From Terebella lapidaria (lineage: Eukaryota; Annelida; Polychaeta; Terebellida; Terebellidae): 64,000 nt of DNA. The notes under the pieces are model-generated. The model searched no databases and was not told the origin of the DNA. It saw nothing but the letters and a program-made list of their open reading frames with translations. Both the position numbers and the translations under genes were made by a program. The stretch lies in the NCBI GenBank assembly GCA_949152475.1, contig OX424564.1, positions 9,548,001 through 9,612,000 of the forward strand. Reading direction: 5' to 3'. Positions 24,781-35,100 of the stretch are shown in pieces (positions within the stretch are counted from its first letter, which is position 1; each line of letters starts with the position of its first letter).

Positions 24781-25689
24781 ATATGCATGTTGTAGTTGAG
24801 GAGTTGGTGAGATGCATGTGTTATGTCGTAGTGTATGACGGCCGGACTCGTTCCGGGCTGACTGTACCTGGTTGTAGTGTTCCGTAGAGTAGTGCCAGAC
24901 GCCCTGTAGCGGGCGCCCGCCGAACTTTACATATATTGTCCGATAACCTTTATTGGCCCTTTGGCGAATTTTTGTATACATGTATAGGATATTTCCATGA
25001 TCCTACACTTAAAAGCCGAAACATGCGACTTTAGTTAAGACAATACAAGTATTGCCATCACCGAGGGCAGGTCGCCCCTTTACTGTGATACACCCCCATT
25101 TTCTCTCACTGAACGCACCCCATTCAGCCTGGTTGACCCATCCCAAACAAGGTCTTATTTCGGCCCAGGAATTTGATGCGTCATTGCTACTTGTATCTAC
25201 TGATGATTTAAAAAGATAACTACTATAGATACAATGTCTTCATTCAGATGAGCAGCATAATATACAGGAAGACCTACCATACATTCTGTATATCCTGTTA
25301 CTTCAGTCAAATGCTGATACAGGTCGTATTTTCGGTCAAGTACACATTTTTGATGATTTTCAGAGACAAGAGCCCATCTTACAAAAATCTGACACACAAT
25401 AAGTAGCCTTTCGGACTTCATCCCCATGATTCATCTCAGGTGCTCCTAGAACTCACCAAGTGTCCGCCTTTCAAGCCCAATGTCAACAGTGTCGGCCATC
25501 ATCAGTGCAAATTTTGAAATACTGTGAACATTGAGTCACAGACAACCCTGGTGCGCATATAAAAGACTGTGATTTACCTAGACTGTTGTGGATGCATGTG
25601 CATGCTAACATCAGGAATGCAAATAAACATTTATTTAGTAACAACATTTGAACAATCATGTTCCACATCATACAATGTAAATGGATGCA
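24781..25689. other. 3' flank of CMC2, no other gene seen
   Basis: Holds the likely CMC2 polyadenylation signal (AATAAA on -, 25630-25635). Nothing else recognised. Confidence 0.5.
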
Positions 25690-26833
25690 TCACAATTTCT
25701 TGATATATTCCTCAATAAATTCGTTTGGTTCCTTCTTCTTTTTTTCTCTATTCTTCTGTCTCTTCATTTCTCTCTGTTGATGATGAAAAGTTAGTGATTA
25801 AAAAACTAACCAAACACCATATTCATATTTAGTCAAGGAATATCGTTGATAACACTTTACCTCTTTTGCCAGACACTGGCCCATGAGTATGTCAATCTTG
25901 TTACATTTCCCAACAAATTTGCCGAATGGATTCTGCAAGAAATCGTAAAAAAATTTCATATTAAACATGCTAAATGTACAGACAGAAATATATTGAATGG
26001 ATTACTGTTTCCTGGTAGGCGAACAGACATGTCTATAGATATGTTGGCAGTATCAAACAAAGGGTCGCAACTTGCATGTAGGATAATGTACAGCATAGAT
26101 AGTGTGAGATTTTTATTTATACAATTGCACATATAAGTATAGTAGTATAGGAAACCCCCTCATATTAATGAATGAAAGTTACAATTTGAGTAAATTGAGA
26201 CTTTAAAGGGGAACTCCGGCGAAAAATGATGTCCTGTAAAAATTATATCAAATGAAAGTACATAAAAATAGGTATCTAAAAGAAATATAAATCGATTTAT
26301 TTACTTCACGGTTGATGAGAGGGCGTCAATTGAAATAATTAATAAATTAAGTGCGGGCCTCAATTTATGTGTACATTTCATGTGCTAATTGCGTAATATT
26401 TCGTACTTTCACTTTCGGTAGATTATGACGTTTTTTGGTATTGATCGACAGAAACATGATGAATCGGTCAGGCCTCGTGAACAGTTTTATCGATGTATAC
26501 TTTTCAATTCAACTGAAGTCAGTTCATTCAATCTTCAACATACACAAACAGTGCAGTACAATACAATGATAATACATTGGAATAATGAAAAGGAAATTGT
26601 TTGAAGCTGAAAGCTTACTTAACAAATATTTTAGATCTATTATGTCATAGTATGAGACACTAGTATTCCTGAAAAATAGAATTAATATGAGCTCTGTAGT
26701 GAGCGCCATCTATTGTACCATCCATCCATCTACGATTTAAATCTATACTCACATCTTTGTGACATTTGTGAAGTTGTGCTATCAGCTCGTTACATTCTGG
26801 AGTGTGTAGGTGTGGAGACAGGTCGGGGTGCAT
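25690..26833 (-). CDS. CMC2: COX assembly mitochondrial protein 2 homologue (twin CX9C)
   Basis: Three exons on the minus strand: 26833-26753, 25932-25861 and 25773-25690, giving 78 aa (human CMC2 79 aa), all junctions phase 0. The N-terminus [14 protein letters not shown] is nearly identical to the human protein. The first CX9C pair is Cys14 and Cys24 in exon 1. The second is in exon 2 ([20 protein letters not shown]). The third exon is a Lys/Glu-rich tail. Twin CX9C proteins are imported into the mitochondrial intermembrane space by the Mia40 relay. CMC2 takes part in cytochrome c oxidase biogenesis. AATAAA lies about 55 nt after the stop. The gene sits between two convergent crotonase paralogues. 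Confidence 0.96.
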
Positions 26834-26864
26834 CTGGAAACACACATAACAAATATTGGCAATA

Positions 26865-27060
26865 CTGTAAAACGACTAATTATGGCGGCTATTAAATTTG
26901 GCGGTTGTGAGCCCCACATTATTTGGCGGAGATTTAATTTGGCGGTTTCAGAACCACATATATATATCTAGTTAATTTGACGGACGATTTAATTTGGCGG
27001 TTTTTCCCCTACCGCCAAATCCGCCAAATAAATCGTCCGCCAAAATTAGTCGTTTTACAG
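26865..27060. mobile_element. 196-bp MITE with TA target duplication
   Basis: Terminal inverted repeats CTGTAAAACGACTAATT (left) and its near-perfect complement at 27044-27060, flanked by TA on both sides (26863-26864 and 27061-27062). The interior is rich in the repeated word TTTGGCGG. It lies only 31 bp upstream of the CMC2 start codon, so it must be in the CMC2 5' UTR or core promoter. Confidence 0.88.
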
Positions 27061-27062
27061 TA

Positions 27063-27239
27063 TCCTTCATGATCGATAATGACGCTAGACCTGTTGTGGT
27101 CATTCTTCGAAATTTGGACAATCTCGAGAAGGACCAGGGCAAACTTGAGCATTCCAAAATGGCCCAGGACCATTTTGGAAGGATGCTTTACAATGATGAT
27201 TTTGATTTATTTCTTGACAATATGGCAAATAAATATTAA
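27063..27239 (+). CDS. Possible coding fragment, unrecognised
   Basis: After the MITE an open frame runs to a stop at 27237-27239 and reads like real protein (for example RPVVVILRNLDNLEKDQGK and AQDHFGRMLYNDDFDLFLD), with mixed codon use and an acidic C-terminus. The MITE end (CGTTTTACAG) could act as a splice acceptor. No family was recognised and no upstream exon identified. It may be a gene fragment or chance. Confidence 0.3.
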   Translation, partial: SFMIDNDARPVVVILRNLDNLEKDQGKLEHSKMAQDHFGRMLYNDDFDLFLDNMANKY

Positions 27240-27357
27240 TGTAAATTATGTTTAATAATCAAGTTGGATTATACAAAGCTAATTAAATGGCAGAAAATTG
27301 ACAAGCATGGAAAAACTGGATTTGACAGATAAATGTGAATAGAACAAACCTCCAATA

Positions 27358-27494
27358 CGAGCCATCCGTCCTAAATTCGCCGCATTCCTGAATTCCCCAA
27401 CAGGGTTTTCAGACCTTGTAATGCAAATGAAAGCTCTGATAATATGAGTTGGCGAATTTTGGGATGTGGCGATTTTGGGATGTGGGATGGCTCG
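27358..27494. mobile_element. 137-bp MITE with TA target duplication
   Basis: Termini CGAGCCATCC and GGATGGCTCG, flanked by TA (27356-27357 and 27495-27496). The interior contains GGCGAATTTTGGGATGTGG-type words. Tc1/mariner-like size and target; no coding capacity. Confidence 0.75.
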
Positions 27495-27496
27495 TA

Positions 27497-28150
27497 TATA
27501 TACGAGCGTAAATGTATTTAATCATTGAATAAACATGTGGGAAAATTTTATGAATTTATATTTCTCGATTTTAATTGGAAGGAAAATTGTGTACATGTTG
27601 TTTGCTGTTTACATCCAATATTTAGTTAGAAACATTTCATATTCCAAGATTGTATTGGGCTTCCCCGAGAATGTCCAAATGCCCAAGAATAAGTGCTACA
27701 TACGCTGGGATATTGAGTTACTACTTTCCTCGAATATCGCCCACAATTTTCTACACACAGACAGTCGTATTTGCTTTTCAGTGGCTAGAAGCAATATAAA
27801 TAGATAAGTATGGAATCATTGAATCATAATCAGAACGATTTGTCGAAAAGTAAATGTTAGAAAAAATGCTAAACATACTTTGATGCAACGTTTCGACTCG
27901 ACGTTTGACCTCGGTGTGTTCTACGTCATCATTTTGTGTGCAGATCGTATTACTGGTGAAGAACTGTACCGAGAATAAATATTTTTGAACGTCTCCTTCC
28001 ACATGTACAAGCAATTAGACCTCGCTCTTGGTCTCTTGATAGTCGGTATCGTCGTTTTTGTTAAGATTTTTTAAAAACGAAACTGGTCAAAAATAGGGAA
28101 GCTAAAGCTTATCAGGGACATTAAACTTTTTAGGAATTACATGTACAGTA
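27497..28150. other. No gene seen
   Basis: AT-rich DNA with a 90-aa open frame at 27535-27807 that has no recognised domain and no splice or composition support. Confidence 0.45.
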
Positions 28151-28600
28151 AGTAGGCCTAACTTTTTTTTCTGAAGTATGATTTACTCACTGGGAGAACC
28201 TGGGAAACTGGGAATTGAATATTTAAAACCATAAATTAATTATTAGAACCAGGATTCAATTATTAAAACCGGGAAATATGTGTTATGACCTGGAATTAAA
28301 TATTATAACAGGGAAAAAACTGCTAAAATCCGAAAATAATCATTTAAAACCGGGAAGTAATAAAACCTGGAATTAAATAATACAACCAGGAAATAAATGT
28401 TAAAACTCAGAATTAAGTATTAAAATCGGGATTGTTATATCTATTTCCCGGTTGTAATGTTTATTTCCTGGTTTTAATATTTAATTCCAGGTTTTAATAT
28501 CTAATTCCGGGTTCTATATATTTAATTCCCATTTTGAAAAGTGAGTAGGCCTAAACAATTCATCAGAAAAAAAATGTATATCCATTCCTTAATAACAAAA
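28150..28600. mobile_element. Foldback element built of short tandem words
   Basis: The left half repeats AAACCGGGAATTAAATATT-like words about every 20 bases on one strand. The right half repeats the complementary AATTCCGGGTTTTAATAT-like words. The outer ends share GTAGGCCTAA followed by a TCNGAA-containing stretch. The whole can fold into one long imperfect hairpin centred near 28430. Confidence 0.7.
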
Positions 28601-28845
28601 GCTGAATGTATCTTATGAACTTCTCTACATACTGACGATTGATTTATTGTTTAAAAGTCTTAAAACTATCAACAGAATTTCGCCTTTTAGCCCATCTGAG
28701 TCAGCCCCTGTCTATACCTTGTCTTCAGACTATAGTTTTAAATGACACTAACAATAAAAAATGGATAATTGGCCGTTTTGGTGGTGTACGAATATGTACT
28801 GGATGGACTGAAACAATATTCATGTTGTAGGGCTGGAAAGTCACT

Positions 28846-28990
28846 TGCCGTCATGGTGTGATTTTGGTGACAAACAACCGTACACCTTTTGTTTATTTTG
28901 AGTACAACTTCATTCAGAACTCCCATTAATCAGGTGTCACAAAAGGTGTATGTTTGCTTGTCGCCAAAAATCATACCATGGCGGCATGAT
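28846..28990. mobile_element. Foldback MITE, about 145 bp
   Basis: Inverted arms at about 28847-28891 and 28937-28986 share TGCCGTCATGGTGTGATTTT-like outer and GTACACCTTTTGT-like inner sequence, around a 45-bp centre. Confidence 0.75.
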
Positions 28991-29945
28991 GCAGTTTTAC
29001 TCTGGCTACTCATTAAACGATGCATTCCTATTAATATAAAATCCGTTCCCTGCTTATGAATGGAAGTACAAGTCGCCGCGTGGCTTACAGTCCCTTATCA
29101 GTGCATGATATAGTTCAGCCTTGAGGTCACATGATATGGACATAACAACTAAGGAATTTATTGTTCTAATCTCCCTTCGAGGCCTCTAGGTATCGCTAAT
29201 ATCAATGAACAAGTGAATAAGAGTGAACAAGCGACGTTCGTAAATCATTACACGCGAATTTATGTGCACACAGTGTGAAGATACTGATTAGCGTCTGTTA
29301 AAACAAGTATAGTATTGGAAAAGAAAAACAATTGCATGACCCAACCAAAAAAAATATTACGCCTACTACAAATTCGATCACAATTACTAAACACGCAAAT
29401 CAAAAATGCAAATGCAGGGCATCGAGAGGTATAACCACATGACAGCGTGGGGGTGTGGTGGTGAGGGGGGGGGGGGGGGCGGGATGAGGGGTACGGGGGT
29501 TACAAAGAATCTTTTATATATGCCTACTATTACACCGGAACCGCGCTCTCCCCTGAGACAATTGCCTGTGGGTATAACCAGGTTCCAGGATCCACATTGA
29601 TAATTGATAGCCTAATTTACTGATATCAGTAAATGAGGCTGAAGAAGGAGTTCCTGCAGTGTATGAGTAATGATCGACAAAGGGTACGTGTCCATTTGTT
29701 TGATTCCGCTGCTCTCATATCCAGGGACAATACAGTAGCCTAGGCATTATAACAGATAGATCATGGATGGGGTAGAATTTATCTAAGTAACCCATGACAG
29801 TACTGCTATCTATGGATAAAAATTGCCGAAAACAAACGTGTGTGCGGATTAATTTTTTTTCTCCATGTTACTTGTGATTCCAGTTTTCTTTCAATTTCTT
29901 TATTAAAAAACAACCATACAAACGATATTATGCAGTAAGTGTACT
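28991..29945. other. 3' flank of crotonase copy 2, no gene seen
   Basis: Includes a G-tract with quadruplex potential at about 29462-29500 and AATAAA on the - strand at 29899-29904, the likely polyadenylation signal of the - crotonase gene. Confidence 0.55.
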
Positions 29946-31232
29946 TCAGTAGTTACTTTTCAACATGTATGATGTCATGAAACCAAAGTTCTTTTCCTCC
30001 AGGGAGTTGACCACGTCGCTATAGGTGTCGTGTTTCATGTCTGACATTGCCTCTCTGCCGTAGGCGCCACTCACGACGAGTTGTTTCGCTAGGGACACAG
30101 CCAGGGGAAGCAGGGAATCAGCGGGCGCTGCCCTGTCGATGACGCCAGCAGCCAGCGCCTCTGGTCCCGTGAGTCTCTTGCCCATCGTTATCATATCTCG
30201 CCGGGGATTTCCTACAGGAACTTTGGCTCTGAAATTATTTGAGAGCCAGATTTTGTCACACTTCAATGATGGATTAAAACATTCATTCGAGACTTCTTCA
30301 TGGAAATGAACAATATAAATACATTATAATCCAACCCTAGCCATCACTCACAGAATTATTTCCAATAGTGTCTTGGGGAACAGTTGTGGCATGTTGACCT
30401 CAGGTAAACACATCCAGCCTTTGTCACCGTTCATTACTTTATAATCGTGGCACAGGGCCATGATACAACCTCCGGCGTAAGCATGACCTAGCGAAGTTAT
30501 GATTACGATAATAAATTATGTACAATAAATGTACAATGCCTAACATTGTCAATCACATAAAACGTTGCAGAAAGTCATGCATACAAATAAATACATATTT
30601 TATATATTACTCTTTTTCCCACATATATTCGAGCAGGAATGGAATAGACCAATCCATATATTGATCAGAATATTGATTAGGCCTGAAATTAACAAATTAA
30701 TATAAACCTATATAAAAAAATATATGAATAAGTGTGGCTTACGATGATACCATTATATGGATGACAAACCCTGTACCATTTACAGCAGCTACAGTTGGCA
30801 TTGGGAACAGTGTCAGTCTCGCCAGAAACTCTGCGAGCTTTTTCATAAACAGCATGGAGCTATGCACGCCCTCCGCCCCGAGTGTCACCAGGTCGATCCC
30901 GTTGCTGTAATGCTTACCCGTCCCATAGGTTACCAGAACCTCCGCCGAGGGGTGGCTGAATAGGCAAGAATGACTTGCTTTAGTACCTTCATTAGCACGT
31001 ATCCATGGCTCCATACCATGGAGCCATGGCCTGTGTGTCGTTTATGAAATATTCGATGAGAGAATTAATATTTAATATTGCAGTAATAACCATTTTGAGG
31101 CACTGACCTGAGAACTGTGTCAAGTGCTTGGTTGAGATCGTCAAGGTATTCGTGAGTGAACTCATTCTTGCCATTGGTGAATTCTATGAAAGCTACGTTG
31201 TCTTCGAATCTCAGATCGATTCGTTTAGCCAT
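29946..31232 (-). CDS. Crotonase-family enoyl-CoA isomerase/hydratase-like protein, copy 2
   Basis: Four exons on the minus strand: 31232-31108, 30955-30777, 30487-30352 and 30228-29946, giving 240 aa. Exon lengths (125, 179, 136, 283) and intron phases equal those of the + copy at 19769-21395. Motifs: TGKHYSNGIDL, FPMPTVAAVNGHAYAGG, MALCHDYKVM, KGWMCLPEV and LTGPEALAAGVID. It has the same likely role as copy 1 in fatty-acyl-CoA double-bond metabolism, but differs at many positions, so the duplication is not recent. The C-terminus is -KSNY, without a peroxisomal SKL-type signal. Intron 1 contains a perfect 12-bp-stem hairpin (31003-31029). No disabling change was seen, so both copies look functional. 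Confidence 0.94.
31003..31029. repeat. Perfect hairpin in crotonase copy 2 intron 1
   Basis: CCATGGCTCCAT, loop ACC, ATGGAGCCATGG: 12 bp of uninterrupted complementarity 48 bases upstream of the exon 2 acceptor on the transcribed strand. Confidence 0.85.
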
Positions 31233-32199
31233 TGCGACTATTTCCGTGCACTAGACAAGATACACACACCCTCGATCGTGTCCGAGTTATTGACCCGCGG
31301 ACCATGCGCATTGATCCTTGCCCCCATAAGTTATTGTTTACATATAACATGTATAAAGTAGGCCTAACTTACTAGAATACAACCATATCTATCTGTGATA
31401 AAACATGCCGGCCGAATAATTTGTTGAGTGACACTTTGGTGGCCCAATTACATGGTCAGACGTGTACACAAACCGTCAAATCTTTGACCTAAACCAGGAA
31501 CCACACTTTCTTTGGTAGACCAAGCTAGACATGGCGGTGTGTAGCAGGTTTTGTGGATGAAGAACATTACTGTTTTGTTACGGCTCGAGTCACACAATCA
31601 ACACGTTACCACACTTGGTAAATTCCAAAAGACGGTATATTCTTATATTGCAGGAGTTCCATATATATTAATAGTTATATATTAGTACTAGTATATTGCA
31701 GGAGTTCCAGTGAATAAGCCTATAATTAATCGATCAATTGTGTAAGTCTGGATATATTACTAGTATATAGCGGCCATTAGTTTTGAACTGCTCTGCACAA
31801 CTTCATTGCAACAAATGGCTAAATGTAACAACAATGGCCTTGGATAGTTCAGCTTTGTGATCTACAATTGAACTTTTGTCAAGCTCATTGAGACAGTATT
31901 TTGTGGCGAGTTCGGGTTGATTACTAGTATTTCCGTGATGTACTAGTAGTTTAATTTTCTTTGTTTGAACATTTTCTCAAAAAATAAATTAGTATCATGC
32001 CTTCGTTGTACGTTCACGGCATGCTTCAGTCAAAAAATTTTCATTAAATTGTACAGAGGTATATAAGAACAAAGGACTTTGCGACAAATATATCAGGTTT
32101 AACAGAAACAACGTGCAAGAATGTCCCCTGGTGTCTAGCCGAACACCTCCCATTCATGGAATAATTAGGGAGGTATATTTTTTTTATTCGAACATAATA
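31233..32199. promoter_or_regulatory. Upstream region of crotonase copy 2
   Basis: About 1 kb without coding signal before the left arm of the large inverted duplication. A short direct repeat (TATATTGCAGGAGTTCCA, at about 31649 and 31692) was noted. Confidence 0.35.
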
Positions 32200-35100
32200 T
32201 CCGTTCGGTTGTTTATCCGCATTGTACTCCAGATATAGAATAAATACCGATTGTTTCCCTAAGATATTTCAAGCCTCCCCAACTCATTTACGGAAATATT
32301 TACGGAAATATAGTCGATGAAAAGATATAATGAATCCGTTCCTCCTCCGCCCCACACCCCAACTCTTGAGTATTCGGCTCGTACATGTAATCAAAAGAAT
32401 TCAATTAATTTGCAGCCACACAAGCAAATTCAGTATTCACCCAATATCAGGTCTCACACTGTGCATTCTAACTTGGAGGGTTTGTCTGCCTCGCGACAAG
32501 ATTAAATCAGTACATAGGATCCGAGCAAGGTCAAGGTCACGCTGTAGCACTGGGCGTATTTCATTAGCCTTAACCAAATTGGTGGAGAATGTCCGGACCA
32601 AAACAAACAATGGACACCCACACCACGCCATTGAGGCAGTGATTTCCGGGGTCTTATCCCATTTTGATCAAAGGCCCCTTGAAGGAAGTGTTAAACACTT
32701 TTATTACATGATCAACACTGCCGAAACTTTTGACAGACAGTATAGGTATCATAATATTTACAACACTAATTGACATTTGTTTCGTGCTTTCGTATGTTTC
32801 GAACGAGCTGATATTTCCCATATGCATGCATTTCATGCAAAGTAATACACTTGTGCGCATAACATAATCAGAAATACATCGCTCGTGTATTTCTGCATGT
32901 ATGTAAATACTAGTTTTCAACCCAAAATGTATCAGGTATTCCAATGAAGGGCAGTTCCACTGTAGTATGCTCAGGAAGACCTCATGTCACGAATGTCTGG
33001 ATGTTCTGGAACTGAACGTAGCCATGGTGACTCCCCCGTGACAGGGCCAGTCTGACCGAGGGGCCGGGCTCTGGTTCTGATGTCAGCGGTAGCTCCTGCA
33101 GTATAATGATAAAAATGTTTTATTAAAAAAATATTAATATGCAGAATTATATATTAATATTTTGAAAACAGATATACGTGTTAAACGATCCACTATTTAG
33201 GTCCAGCAAATCATGGGATCCAAGATCCAGAACACGGAATACAACCTTAATAAATATTTTTCAATTGGTGATGGGCCAAGATGGACATTAAAACAATTCT
33301 AATGTTGGCCGTGTTGAAACATGCGAAGGTGGTTGATTATAGGTAATGTCCCAGTGGTGATCCAGAGCCGTTCTGATCCAGACACGACCCGCTGCCGATG
33401 TTACTGCCACACGACAGCAGCCCTACACTAGAGGCGCCACTGTAGCCACTGACATCACAGAAAGGGGTGTGACCTATAGAAATAATTGTAATTTCATTTC
33501 GTGTCAACAGATATAAAGCCAGTATTCTAATAGTAGATGGTAGATTCTATTCTATTTTGTATCTTATAAATTGAATGTCATCTCAGGTTTGTAGTTATTG
33601 CCGAGAACTACTTGTTCTGAAGACCAACTCAATAGGGATTAAAGGGACGTATTTGAATCGAACGGATTCATCATGAATTTGTTTTTCAGTTGGGTCGAAA
33701 TAATGTAGAGCAGCACATTTTGTTCAAATATCACTAAGACAAACTACATGCAAGAACTTACACCGGACCACGCCGTCAACAAGGGAGACACGCCGACACC
33801 GCCTAGCACAGTTGCGGTTGGGATCCACGTAAAACTTGGGTCTGCGGCGGTATCTGATGGCGATAACCGCCAGTAAAATAAACACAGATACTTGTGTGGT
33901 AATGATGCAAATGGAAAATATTGCCTTTAGCATCCAAACGATGGATCATCAATTGTCAGCGTGAAGTAGAACTATGATATATTTATTCTTCTGATAGTCT
34001 CTTATTAAACAATTGATATAATTGGTGACAATGGAAATAAAGCTGGACATGGAAGATGAACTGCAATCACATACGTTCACATCAATTTAATAAGGTAACA
34101 ATACATGTAGTTGAGTAATGAGAGTAGTATAATAAATTTCTTAGATATAAAATATATAGCTAATATAAGATATATACATTTCTTAGATATAGTTTATCAA
34201 ATGTTATTGATAATAGAAGGCATTGATATTACTAGTAGAATTCTCAATTACCTGGAATGTCACAACCCAGACTGTGTCTCAGATTATGACAGTGAATATT
34301 GCTGCATATGTCCGTGTATAGAACACATGCGTCTATACACAACACTGAACCATTAGGACACACACTGGATAACCCAGGCCAGTCTTGCATAGTGATATCT
34401 GCAACGAGCAATACGCCCCATAATGCTCCCATTTGTTAACGGACACGAAATATGTGCGACAGAAACAAGAGAATGTATGAAATAATAGCGGCAATATTTA
34501 TATCGGAGACAACAGAAGCAAAAAGTGGTCGGAAATGAAGGTGGCGTGATGGATGTAAAGAATAGGAAGGAACTCTACGTATATAATGTATGAATGGGTA
34601 ATCATTCACTTTGTTCAATCAACGAGTTATCTAAGCGTGGTAGCACAATGAAGCGTAATAGTCGAAATGGACTGGCGGAGGTAATGAGGGTGATTTATAT
34701 CTCACTTAGACATAAATGATACATACGATCCACTTATTGATCTGATTCTATAATTAGGAGTATTTCATATGCGGAGAAGTTACCAGGGTCATTCAAATTA
34801 TCATATACGACAGAATAGCAGATAGATGGAATCTGAGCAGGTAGGTCTACTACTGTACATGTACGTGCACATGTACATCAAATGGGATTTTGAAATAATA
34901 ACATAGCTTAGCAAAGTAGAAATGGACACCGACAAACAGACAAACTCATATTCCATCAGCAAGGTTGACCAGTAAGATGATGTCACTGTCCAACATTCAT
35001 ATTGGCTCCCCATCTACGCGAGGTAGTGTTTCGTTTTCAGCCTCGTAGTTGTATAATGATTGGTCCCAATGAAACAACACCATCATGGATCGTAACTGAC

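Noticed and set aside
26200-26260. AAAGGGGAACTCCGGCG as a MITE end
   Set aside because: No matching opposite terminus was found in the neighbourhood.
32330-32773. 147-aa open frame on +
   Set aside because: Antisense to the shared arm flank, interrupted in the other arm, no domain.
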